Of a stretch of DNA of 7,444 nucleotides, positions 1-6,306 are shown in pieces. The position numbers were made by a program, and so were the translations under genes. Positions within the stretch are counted from its first letter, which is position 1, and every line of letters starts with the position of its first letter. The DNA is from Chloroflexota bacterium (GTDB taxonomy: Bacteria > Chloroflexota > Dormibacteria > CF-121): positions 1 through 7,444 of the forward strand of contig VBGO01000069.1 of assembly GCA_005882525.1 (NCBI GenBank), in the 5' to 3' direction. The notes under the pieces are model-generated. The model ran no database searches. It had not been told where the DNA came from and saw nothing but the letters and a program-made list of their open reading frames with translations.

Positions 1-595
1 CCAGCATCGCCGGCGTGTACTCCGCCTCCTGCATTGGCGTAAGGACGTAGCCCGGACAGACGGCGATGACCCGGACGCTCGGGGCCAGCTCGAGCGCCAT
101 TGATTTCGTCAACTCGATGACGCCGGCTTTCGACGCGTTGTAATCCGCATACATGGGATGGCCGACGATGCCGTTGGTCGAGCCCATGTTGATGATCACG
201 CCCCCGCCCGCCTTGACCATCCGCTTCGCCGCCTGCTGGGCCACGTTGAAGACGCCGGTGAGGTTGACCGCCAGCACCTGTGACCACTCGGCAGGGGAGA
301 GGTCAAGAAAACGATGGCGGATGCTGATGCCGGCGTTGTTGATCAGGATGTCGACGCCGCCAAGCGCTGCATCGACCTGGTTGAATGCCGCCGCCACCGC
401 GCGCTCGTCGACAACGTCGGCGACGACCACGTCCGTCAGCGCTGCGAACTTGTTCTTGATCTGCTTGGCGCCGCGAGGGTCCCGGTCGATGACCAGTACC
501 CGGCACGCCTCGTCGAGAAATCGGGCCACGGCGGCGGCCCCGATCCCGCTAGCCCCGCCGGTGATGACGACCCGCTTGCCGTTGAGCCCGCGCAC
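1..595 (-). CDS. Short-chain dehydrogenase/reductase (SDR), classical type, C-terminus outside window
   Basis: NAD(P)-dependent oxidoreductase of the classical SDR family; the substrate cannot be told. The minus-strand reading shows 198 residues from a GTG start at 595-593 and runs off base 1, against a usual length near 250. Visible motifs are the Rossmann glycine motif TGGASGIG (residues 12-19), D37 at the end of the second beta strand (suggests NAD(H) preference), NNAG (86-89), and the catalytic tetrad N111, S139, Y152, K156 in a YNASK context, followed by PGYVLTP (181-187). The GTG start is chosen because it gives the usual short lead (M-RGLNGKRVVITGG) and lies 6 bases after a TATCAT box; the frame stays open further upstream without an ATG, and another in-frame GTG lies at 658-656. 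No Shine-Dalgarno is visible. Family assignment is certain; the product may be annotated elsewhere as glucose 1-dehydrogenase or 3-oxoacyl-ACP reductase, which this sequence does not decide. Confidence 0.93.
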   Translation of the reverse strand, partial: MRGLNGKRVVITGGASGIGAAAVARFLDEACRVLVIDRDPRGAKQIKNKFAALTDVVVADVVDERAVAAAFNQVDAALGGVDILINNAGISIRHRFLDLSPAEWSQVLAVNLTGVFNVAQQAAKRMVKAGGGVIINMGSTNGIVGHPMYADYNASKAGVIELTKSMALELAPSVRVIAVCPGYVLTPMQEAEYTPAML

Positions 596-601
596 CAGCG
601 G

Positions 602-630
602 ATGATACTGATGCCTGCAACGTTGGGCAA
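602..630 (-). promoter_or_regulatory. Putative promoter of the SDR gene
   Basis: On the minus strand TTGCCC (630-625) and TATCAT (607-602) are separated by 17 bases, a good sigma-70-type pair (3/6 and 5/6 matches). Only 6 bases separate the -10 box from the GTG start at 595, so a transcript beginning at the usual distance would be essentially leaderless. Inferred from pattern only. Confidence 0.5.
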
Positions 631-705
631 GGCCATATGTGAACGTAAGGAACTGCACAGTTCTGTACCCAGTCGGCGAGGGACACGCGAATCCGTCATG
701 CGGGG

Positions 706-734
706 AGCTTGGGCGCGTTACAATCGCCCAAGCT
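706..734. promoter_or_regulatory. Perfect inverted repeat enclosing a -10 box (probable operator)
   Basis: AGCTTGGGCG (706-715) and CGCCCAAGCT (725-734) are exact reverse complements with a 9-base spacer, CGTTACAAT. The spacer ends in TACAAT, a good -10 box for the plus-strand lipoprotein gene. The half-site centres are 19 bp apart, roughly two helical turns, as expected for a dimeric repressor sitting on the core promoter. It could instead act as an RNA hairpin if transcription began further upstream. The cognate regulator is unknown. Confidence 0.55.
719..724 (+). promoter_or_regulatory. Putative -10 box (TACAAT) of the lipoprotein gene
   Basis: TACAAT matches the -10 consensus at 5 of 6 positions and lies 9 bases before an in-frame TTG at 734. 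No convincing -35 box is seen 16-18 bases upstream. Transcription from here would exclude the in-frame ATG at 698 as the start of the protein, which supports a start at TTG 734 or GTG 752. Confidence 0.45.
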
Positions 735-1870
735 TGAACGAACTCATCCGCGTGCAACGGCTTCGTCCCGACGTCATCCTCCTCCTCGGACTTCTTTCCG
801 CGTGCGGTTCGGCGCCAGCCTCGAGCACCAATTCGCCAACCGCGACCGCCTCGACCTCCGCGGTGGCAACACCGGCTTCGGGATATCGCGTCGTCTTGAC
901 GACCTCGACGGCCGACGGCAGCGAGATCTTTCTGTACGACTCCGCCAGCAATGCCCCGCAACAGCTCGTGTCGCTCGGTGCCGGGGCGCCCGAGGCCCGC
1001 TTCGTGTCACCCGACAAGATTGCCTACGTCGACACGGGCAATAACGGATCCAGCCGCGTCATGACGTTCGACCTCACCACCCGCACGACCAGTGTCGTCA
1101 TCAGCGCGACGAGCTACATTCCCGCGCTGGCCTACAAACATGATGGCTCGGGGTTTGCCTATCTGCAGCACGACCCCGCCGGTAAGGCATCGTTGATCGT
1201 GTCCAGCGGCGGTCGGGCCACGACCATTCGCCTCAATGACATCCTCGGCCGCGGTGTCGGCCGGGATGACGAAGTGCGACTCGAGTACGCGCCGGACGAC
1301 AAGTACCTATTAATGGTTGACACCTTCGTCGGCAACCAGGCGCAGGCGCCGGAGAGCGGCCAGTTCCTGGTGCTGCGGGCCCCCGACAACAGCGTCGCCT
1401 TCGTGCCGCCGTCGGGGGTCAGTGCCAACGCCACCATGGCCACCTGGGCGCGACACGCCGATCGCTTGTTCTACCGCGATGCCGTCGGGGTGCGGACCTG
1501 GGATGCCGGGGTAGCCAGCGTTGGCACGCTCGCCAGCGGGCTCCACTGGTACGATCCGGCCGGCTCCGCGGACGATCACTGGTTCGCCTTTACCGACATC
1601 GACAGCCAGTTCATGCCGCACGTGCGTCTCTATGATCGGCAGAGTAACCAGCTGGCGGCCACCGTGACCGCTCCGCGATCCCACCCGATTTTCGTCACGG
1701 CAGACACCATCTGGTATCTGGAGGAGCAGGCCTGCCAGGGCGAGTGCATGGGCGGGCCCTCGCAGCCGTCCGGGAAGGTTCGAGCCTACAGCCTGACGAG
1801 CAAGAGGGAGGCCGTCCTACCCTTCAGCGACGTCCACAACCTGTCGCAGCTGTCCGTCTTCTCGCGTTAG
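734..1870 (+). CDS. Secreted lipoprotein with predicted TolB/WD40-like beta-propeller
   Basis: A 378-residue protein (from TTG 734) with a lipoprotein signal peptide: basic n-region, hydrophobic VILLLGLL and lipobox LSAC with the modified cysteine at residue 24. A Ser/Thr/Ala-rich linker (25-50) follows, as expected for tethering a domain to the outer face of the membrane. Residues from about 51 to the end read as six or seven repeats of short beta strands with phrases such as EIFLYDSASN, VMTFDLTTRT, VRLYDRQSN and VRAYSLTSK, typical of PD40/TolB-like propeller blades. Near the C-terminus C334 and C338 form CQGEC, a possible disulfide. The role is unknown; such domains usually bind ligands or proteins. 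The start is uncertain: ATG 698 would give an overlong n-region, GTG 752 gives the most classical signal peptide (Cys 18), and TTG 734 fits the promoter spacing. No Shine-Dalgarno precedes 734 or 752. The gene ends 10 bases before the convergent acnA stop. Confidence 0.8.
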   Translation: MNELIRVQRLRPDVILLLGLLSACGSAPASSTNSPTATASTSAVATPASGYRVVLTTSTADGSEIFLYDSASNAPQQLVSLGAGAPEARFVSPDKIAYVDTGNNGSSRVMTFDLTTRTTSVVISATSYIPALAYKHDGSGFAYLQHDPAGKASLIVSSGGRATTIRLNDILGRGVGRDDEVRLEYAPDDKYLLMVDTFVGNQAQAPESGQFLVLRAPDNSVAFVPPSGVSANATMATWARHADRLFYRDAVGVRTWDAGVASVGTLASGLHWYDPAGSADDHWFAFTDIDSQFMPHVRLYDRQSNQLAATVTAPRSHPIFVTADTIWYLEEQACQGECMGGPSQPSGKVRAYSLTSKREAVLPFSDVHNLSQLSVFSR

Positions 1871-1880
1871 GGTCGACAGC

Positions 1881-4598
1881 TCAGCGCGCCATCACCTGGC
1901 GCAGCACCATCGGCAGGACGCCGCCGTGTCGCAGGTACTCGACGTCGGTCTCGTTGTCGAGCCGGCAGACTACGGAGAACCGCCGGGACGACGTCCTGTC
2001 GCCGGCCGCCTCGACCTCGATGCGCTGTCCCGGCTTGAGGCCGGCGGCAAGGCCCCGGATGGTAAACGTCTCGGTCCCATGGAGGCCCAGTGTCTGCAGC
2101 GATTCGGCGGGCAGGAACTCCAGCGGCAGAATCCCCATGCCGACCAGGTTGCTTCGGTGGATGCGCTCGAAACTTTCCGCGAGCACCGCGCGGACGCCCA
2201 GCAACAAGGGACCCTTGGCGGCCCAGTCGCGCGAGCTGCCTGAGCCGTATTCCTTGCCGGCGATGGCGATCAGCGGCACGCCCTCGTCGCGATAGCGCTC
2301 GGATGCCTCGAAGATCGTCATCTCCTGCTTGTCGGGCAGGTGGGTCGTCCAGTAGCCCTCCCGCTGGGTCAGCTGATTGCGCAGCCGGATGTTGGCGAAG
2401 GTGCCCCGCACCATCACCTCGTGGTTGCCGCGCCGCGCCCCGTAGCTGTTGAACTCGGTGCGCTCGACACCATGCTCAACCAGGTAGCGGCCGGCAGGAC
2501 TGTCCGGGGGAATGCTCCCGGCGGGGGAGATGTGGTCAGTGGTAATCGAGTCCCCCAGGATGACCAGCGCCCGGGCCCCGATGATCTCGGTCAGGGGCTG
2601 AGGCGTGTCGCTGATGTCTTCGAAGAAGGGAGGTTGCCGGACGTAGGTCGATTGCGGGTCCCATTCGTAGATCGGCCCGGTCGGCGCCTTCATCCGCTGC
2701 CAGTTCTCATCGCCGTCGAAGATGCGCTCGTACTCCCGGGTGAACATCTCGACCTTCAGGGAGGTCCGGATCGCTTCGTTGACCTCCTCCGTCGAGGGCC
2801 AGAGTTCGCGCAGGAAGACGTCCGTTCCGTTCTTATCCTTTCCCACCGGGTCCTTGGCGAGGTTGCGCCGGATATCACCAGCGAGGGCGTACGCCACCAC
2901 CAGTGGCGGTGAGGCGAGATAGCTGGCACGCACCAGCGGATGGATCCGGCCCTCGAAGTTGCGGTTGCCGCTCAGCACGGCGACCACGTTCAGTTTGTCT
3001 TTCTCCACCGCGGCCTCGACCTCGGGGCTGGCCAGCGGACCGCTGTTGCCGATGCAGGTGGTGCAGCCATAGCCGACCAGGTAGAAGCCGAGCTCCTCCA
3101 GGTAGGGCATCAGGCCGGCGGTCTTCAAATAGTCGGTCACGACCCGCGACCCCGGCGCCAGGCTGGTCTTGACGGTGGGCGACACTTTGAGGCCGCGCTC
3201 GACGGCGCGCTTGGCCAGCAGCCCGGCCGCCACCATCACCGAGGGGTTGGACGTGTTGGTGCAGCTGGTGATGGCCGCGATCACCACCGAGCCATCGCGC
3301 AGCTGCTGGGTGGGTCGGGCCATGACGGCGGTGGCGTGTTGATGCTCACGGTCGGCGTCGGCGGCCCCACCCTCGGAGTCGAATCGGGCGACGTCGTTAT
3401 TCGCCGGTTTTTCGTCCATGGCGAAGGCCGTCTTGAAGCTCTGCCAGACGGAGGGAAGCGGGACGCGGTCCTGCGGGCGCTTGGGTCCCGCGACACTCGG
3501 CTCGACGGCATTGAGGTCGAGTTCGAGGAGTTCGTCGAAGACGGGCGTTGCGGACTGGTCGGTGCGGAACATCCCCTGTGCCCTGGTGTAGCGCTCGACC
3601 AGCTCGATCAGCTGCGGCTCTCGTCCGGTCGTCTCCAGGTAGCGGAGCGATTGCTGGTCGACGGGGAAGAGGGAGGCGGTGGCACCATATTCCGGACACA
3701 TGTTGGAGAGGGTGGCCCGGTCAGGCACGGACAGGCTGGAGAGCCCGGCGCCACAGAATTCGACGAACTTGTTGACCACGCCGTGCTTGCGAAGCATCTC
3801 GGTGAGCGTCAGGACCAGGTCGGTCGCGGTCGCGCCCGGCCGCAGCGCACCGGTCATCTTCACGCCGACGACGACCGGCGTGGGCAGGTAGGTCGGTTGC
3901 CCGAGTAGCGCCGCCTCCGCCTCGATGCCGCCCACACCCCAGCCCAGCACGCCCAGCCCGTTGACCATCGTCGTGTGCGAGTCGGTACCGAGCAGCGTAT
4001 CGGGCAGCGCGTAGCTCCCCTTGGCGTCTTTGCGCACCTGTACCACGCGGCTCAGTCGCTCCAGGTTGACCTGGTGGCAGATGCCCATCCCGGGTGGGAC
4101 CACGCTGAAGTTGTGAAAGGCCTGCTGCGCCCAGCGCAGGAGGGCATACCGTTCGCCGTTGCGCGCATACTCGCGCTCGATGTTGCGCGCGTAGGAGCCG
4201 AGTGACCCGAAGGCATCAACCTGTACCGAATGGTCGATGACGAGGTCGGCCTGGACCAGCGGATCGATCCGGCCGGCGTCCTTGCCGGCGCGCTGCATGG
4301 CCGACCGCATAGCGGCCAGGTCCACCACGGCGGGGACGCCGGTGAAGTCCTGCAGCAGTACTCGAGACGGGAGGTAGGGCACCTCGGCGCCGGCAGGCGG
4401 CCGCTCCGGCCAGCGGCAGAGGGCGCGCAGGCTGGTCTCACTGACGCGACCGGCTTCCGCCTCACGCAGGAGACCCTCCAGCAGGATCTTGACCGTCATC
4501 GGCAGGCGGGCCGGGTCGCCGAAGCCGGCCTCCGCCAATCGGCTCAGCGGATAGTAATCATGGGTCGTCGAGTCGAGTCGCTGGCGCGCCGACAACAT
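1881..4598 (-). CDS. acnA: Aconitate hydratase A (AcnA/IRP1-type)
   Basis: Catalyses citrate to isocitrate isomerisation via cis-aconitate in the cytosolic TCA cycle. At 905 residues it has the normal full length for the AcnA/IRP1 branch. The three [4Fe-4S] ligand cysteines are present: C446 in SCTNTSNP, and C512 and C515 in GCTTCIGNSGPL. Other hallmarks are DFTGVPAVVD (84-93), GICHQVNLE (172-180), GTDSHTTMVNGLGVLGWGVGG (204-224), GDSITTDHISPAGSI (682-696), the swivel-domain segments SYGARRGNHEVM (718-729) and YGSGSSRDWAAKG (784-796), and the C-terminal ERIHRSNLVGMGILPL. No catalytic residue appears lost. The ATG at 4598-4596 has no Shine-Dalgarno but follows a TAGCAT box by 9 bases. The upstream recombinase gene ends 21 bases before it on the same strand, so read-through is possible. 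No other TCA-cycle gene is in the window. Confidence 0.98.
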   Translation of the reverse strand: MLSARQRLDSTTHDYYPLSRLAEAGFGDPARLPMTVKILLEGLLREAEAGRVSETSLRALCRWPERPPAGAEVPYLPSRVLLQDFTGVPAVVDLAAMRSAMQRAGKDAGRIDPLVQADLVIDHSVQVDAFGSLGSYARNIEREYARNGERYALLRWAQQAFHNFSVVPPGMGICHQVNLERLSRVVQVRKDAKGSYALPDTLLGTDSHTTMVNGLGVLGWGVGGIEAEAALLGQPTYLPTPVVVGVKMTGALRPGATATDLVLTLTEMLRKHGVVNKFVEFCGAGLSSLSVPDRATLSNMCPEYGATASLFPVDQQSLRYLETTGREPQLIELVERYTRAQGMFRTDQSATPVFDELLELDLNAVEPSVAGPKRPQDRVPLPSVWQSFKTAFAMDEKPANNDVARFDSEGGAADADREHQHATAVMARPTQQLRDGSVVIAAITSCTNTSNPSVMVAAGLLAKRAVERGLKVSPTVKTSLAPGSRVVTDYLKTAGLMPYLEELGFYLVGYGCTTCIGNSGPLASPEVEAAVEKDKLNVVAVLSGNRNFEGRIHPLVRASYLASPPLVVAYALAGDIRRNLAKDPVGKDKNGTDVFLRELWPSTEEVNEAIRTSLKVEMFTREYERIFDGDENWQRMKAPTGPIYEWDPQSTYVRQPPFFEDISDTPQPLTEIIGARALVILGDSITTDHISPAGSIPPDSPAGRYLVEHGVERTEFNSYGARRGNHEVMVRGTFANIRLRNQLTQREGYWTTHLPDKQEMTIFEASERYRDEGVPLIAIAGKEYGSGSSRDWAAKGPLLLGVRAVLAESFERIHRSNLVGMGILPLEFLPAESLQTLGLHGTETFTIRGLAAGLKPGQRIEVEAAGDRTSSRRFSVVCRLDNETDVEYLRHGGVLPMVLRQVMAR

Positions 4599-4607
4599 CG
4601 TGTCTTG

Positions 4608-4613
4608 ATGCTA
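4608..4613 (-). promoter_or_regulatory. Possible -10 box (TAGCAT) of acnA
   Basis: In the 21-base gap between the recombinase stop and acnA, the minus strand reads TAGCAT at 4613-4608, 9 bases before the ATG. No good -35 box is seen. It would let acnA be transcribed as a near-leaderless mRNA, independently of the upstream gene. The element is short and the call is tentative. Confidence 0.3.
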
Positions 4614-4619
4614 GCAGCG

Positions 4620-5654
4620 TCACTCGCGATTACCGCTGTGAAATTTGCGATGCGCGGCTCGAAGCTGCGGATTCGTCACGTGCGTGTAGATCTGTGTGGT
4701 GTTGAGGTTTGCGTGCCCCAGCAACTCCTGGACCGCCCGCAAATCCGCGCCGTTGGAGAGCAGGTCGGTGGCGAACGAATGTCGCAAGGTGTGGGGCGTC
4801 GCCTTGACACCGAGCCCGGCAGTGCGCACGTACTTCTGAACGGCACGCTCGATCGACCGCGGTGACATCCGCATGCCCGGGCCGCCCGGCGTCAGGTCCG
4901 GTTTGCCTTTCATCCGCACGAAGAGCGGCTTCCAGCGGTCCGGCCGAGCCTCCAGGTAGCGGCCCAACCAGTCGCACGCAGCATCGCTGAGAAAGACGAC
5001 GCGCGGCTTGCGCCCTTTGCCGATCACGCCGAACTCGCGGGTCTTCAGGTTGATATGGTCGCGGTCCAGCCGGGCCAGCTCGGAGAGGCGCAGTCCCGTG
5101 CTGAAGAAGGTCTCGAGCAGCGCCCGATCACGAAGGCCTCGCAGGTCGTTGACGTCCGGAGCGGCCAGCAGCCGGGTCAGCTGGTCGGTATCGAGGAACT
5201 TCAGCGAGCGCGACGACGCCTTGCCCAGCTCGATGCGGTCCGGAGCGAGCACGTCCAGACCCTGCATGGTCCAGTAGCGCAACAGCGAGCGCAGCGCGAT
5301 CAAGAAGTAGGTCTGGGTCGCCCGCGACAGCGGGCGCCCAGTGTGCTGGTTGAGGTGCCGGGCCAGGGCCAGCTTGTAGCCGCGCACCACCTCGGTCGTC
5401 AGCTCCGGCAGGTCGTGGATCTCCGGCTGCTCGCGGCCCAGCCAGGTGAGCAGGTGGTTGAGGTAATGGTCGTACTGGCGGATCGTCAGGGGGCTGAGGT
5501 TGCGATCGATCTCACACGCCTCGAGAAAGCTGCGCACGCGCTCGACGAGGGCGCTCGCGACCGGAGGTGCCTGCGTCGGGGACGTGGGGGAGACGGTGGG
5601 CACGCTGCTGGGCCGAATTCTACGGCCTGGCTTCGCCCTTGACAGATCTGCCAT
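4620..5654 (-). CDS. Tyrosine recombinase, XerC/XerD-like
   Basis: A 344-residue site-specific tyrosine recombinase. Residues 34-130 form the SAM-like core-binding domain (LSPLTIRQYDHYLNHLLTWL) and about 150-340 the catalytic domain. The full active-site set is visible: R189 (STGLRLSEL), K213 (GKGRKPR), H288 and R291 (TPHTLRHSFATDLL), H314 (LLGHANLNTTQ) and the nucleophile Y323 (QIYTHV). The family strand-exchanges DNA, most often resolving chromosome dimers at dif; some members serve mobile elements. The segment GMRMSPRSIERAVQKY before HxxR resembles Xer proteins of Chloroflexota and candidate-phylum bacteria, which is recall rather than a search. Residues 1-33 are a Pro/Ser/Thr-rich, probably disordered extension, so a later start (GTG at V18) is possible. 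The ATG at 5654 lacks a clear Shine-Dalgarno. Its 5' end contains the -35 box of the divergent padR gene. No integrase neighbours, att sites or phage genes are seen, favouring a housekeeping Xer over an integron or phage enzyme. Confidence 0.93.
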   Translation of the reverse strand: MADLSRAKPGRRIRPSSVPTVSPTSPTQAPPVASALVERVRSFLEACEIDRNLSPLTIRQYDHYLNHLLTWLGREQPEIHDLPELTTEVVRGYKLALARHLNQHTGRPLSRATQTYFLIALRSLLRYWTMQGLDVLAPDRIELGKASSRSLKFLDTDQLTRLLAAPDVNDLRGLRDRALLETFFSTGLRLSELARLDRDHINLKTREFGVIGKGRKPRVVFLSDAACDWLGRYLEARPDRWKPLFVRMKGKPDLTPGGPGMRMSPRSIERAVQKYVRTAGLGVKATPHTLRHSFATDLLSNGADLRAVQELLGHANLNTTQIYTHVTNPQLRAAHRKFHSGNRE

Positions 5655-5668
5655 TTGCCCGGTAGTAT
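5639..5668 (+). promoter_or_regulatory. Promoter of the PadR-family gene
   Basis: A perfect -35 box TTGACA (5639-5644) and TAGTAT (5663-5668, 4/6 match) with an 18-base spacer. The -35 lies inside codons 4-6 of the divergent recombinase gene. Start of transcription is expected near 5675, within the tandem palindromes, which suits autorepression. Confidence 0.75.
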
Positions 5669-5669
5669 C
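5664..5669 (-). promoter_or_regulatory. Possible -10 box (GATACT) of the recombinase gene
   Basis: Read on the minus strand, GATACT at 5669-5664 lies 9 bases before the recombinase ATG. It overlaps, on the opposite strand, five bases of the padR -10 box, so the two promoters could not both be open at once. No clear -35 is visible and the match is only 4/6, so this is tentative. Confidence 0.35.
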
Positions 5670-5685
5670 GCGATATATCGTGATA
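5666..5685. promoter_or_regulatory. Tandem 10-bp palindromes, likely PadR operator
   Basis: TATCGCGATA (5666-5675, a perfect palindrome) is followed directly by TATCGTGATA (5676-5685, one base different). A decayed third copy, GTGCGCTATA (6/10 identical), runs to 5695. The 10-bp period puts each unit on the same helix face. The block overlaps the padR -10 and start site and the recombinase -10, and PadR-family regulators usually bind such symmetric sites upstream of their own gene. Binding is inferred from position and symmetry. Confidence 0.65.
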
Positions 5686-5694
5686 GTGCGCTAT

Positions 5695-5700
5695 AGGAGG
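5695..5700 (+). promoter_or_regulatory. Strong ribosome binding site of the PadR-family gene
   Basis: AGGAGG, 9 bases ahead of the GTG at 5710, decides this non-ATG start. It is the only strong Shine-Dalgarno in the window. Confidence 0.85.
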
Positions 5701-5709
5701 ATTTGAGCG

Positions 5710-6243
5710 GTGTGGTCACGCCGTGAATTCCGTTTCGACCAGTTCCGCCGCTCGATGTTCGAGCGCGGCGATCTCAAGTACGTCATCCTCGAGCAGCTCA
5801 AGGACAAGCCGGCCCACGGCTACGAGCTGATCAAGGCGCTCGAGGAGCGCTTCGGCGGCTTCTATGCCCCCAGCCCCGGCGCCGTCTATCCGACGCTGCA
5901 GATGCTCGAGGATATGGGCTACGTCAGCTCGGTCCAGGAGGATGGACGCAAGATCTACAGCATCACCGACGCCGGCCGGAGCTTCATGAACGAGCGCCAG
6001 CCGCAGGTCGACGAGGTCTTCAACCGGGTGAAGGAGCGATGGGGCGCCGAGTGGGGCCCGCAGGCGCAGCGCTTGATGCACGACCTGCGCAACGATATGC
6101 GGGACCTGGGCCGCTCGGTCGCCAGCGAAGCCCGCAACCGCTGGCCCGATCCCGAGCAGCAGCGGCGCATTCGCGAGGTGATCGGCCGAGCCAAGGCCGA
6201 GATCCAGGCGATTCTCTCGGAGCAACCGGCCGGCAAAGTCTAG
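5710..6243 (+). CDS. PadR-family winged-helix transcriptional regulator
   Basis: A 177-residue cytoplasmic DNA-binding regulator. Residues 18-92 are the PadR winged helix-turn-helix: ERGDLKYVILEQL, HGYELIKALEERF, then the signature SPGAVYPTLQMLEDMGYV (55-72) that contains the recognition helix, and the wing KIYSITDAGR (81-90). The rest (93-177) is helical and charged, as in the longer PadR members whose C-terminal helices dimerise. The GTG start follows AGGAGG by 9 bases; no in-frame ATG upstream fits. It probably represses itself through the 10-bp palindromes at 5666-5685. PadR regulators often sit next to a transporter or other membrane gene that they control; none follows here, as the gene ends at a hairpin and meets a convergent gene. 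The divergent recombinase gene is therefore the only other adjacent candidate target. The ligand, if any, is unknown. Confidence 0.95.
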   Translation: MWSRREFRFDQFRRSMFERGDLKYVILEQLKDKPAHGYELIKALEERFGGFYAPSPGAVYPTLQMLEDMGYVSSVQEDGRKIYSITDAGRSFMNERQPQVDEVFNRVKERWGAEWGPQAQRLMHDLRNDMRDLGRSVASEARNRWPDPEQQRRIREVIGRAKAEIQAILSEQPAGKV

Positions 6244-6266
6244 GTCGATTCTCCCTTCCCCTCATT

Positions 6267-6292
6267 ACCCTCCCCCGCTCGCGGGGGAGGGT
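6267..6292. repeat. Strong GC hairpin between convergent genes (REP-like element or bidirectional terminator)
   Basis: ACCCTCCCCCGC (6267-6278) and GCGGGGGAGGGT (6281-6292) are exact reverse complements separated by two bases. They lie between the padR stop (6243) and the ATPase stop (6307). Outer C-rich (6251-6262) and G-rich (6294-6302) flanks could extend the pairing. There is no T tract on either side, so it is not a textbook intrinsic terminator. Similar C-rich/G-rich hairpins followed by CGGGGTGGGG recur as dispersed repeats in many high-GC genomes, as I recall, so a REP-like origin is likely. Confidence 0.7.
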
Positions 6293-6302
6293 CGGGGTGG
6301 GG
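6283..6302 (+). other. Potential G-quadruplex, four G-runs with short loops
   Basis: The plus strand carries G-runs at 6283-6287, 6289-6291, 6294-6297 and 6299-6302 with loops A, TC and T. This meets the G3+ with 1-7-base-loop rule with very short loops. It shares its first two runs with the right arm of the hairpin, so the two folds are mutually exclusive. On the plus strand it lies in the padR 3' untranslated region. Confidence 0.5.
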
Positions 6303-6306
6303 ACGG

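Noticed and set aside
314..697. Upstream in-frame extension of the lipoprotein reading frame
   Set aside because: It overlaps the clear minus-strand dehydrogenase, shows no family features, and would place the signal peptide deep inside the protein.
2940..3908. Long plus-strand open frame (322 codons) opposite acnA
   Set aside because: It is antisense to a fully conserved aconitase and its Gly/Arg/Val-rich translation matches no fold; long shadow frames are expected in high-GC DNA.
4230..4865. Plus-strand open frame across the xer-acnA junction
   Set aside because: It is a shadow of two well-supported minus-strand genes with no start signal or recognisable domain.
5639..5709. A dif or attachment site next to the recombinase gene
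   Set aside because: The palindromes are 10-bp tandem units without the 11-bp arms and 6-8-bp centre of a dif site, and they sit exactly on the promoters, so an operator is the better reading.
6267..6292. Classical intrinsic terminator
   Set aside because: The stem is strong enough, but no T tract follows on either strand, so it is recorded as a hairpin/REP-like element.
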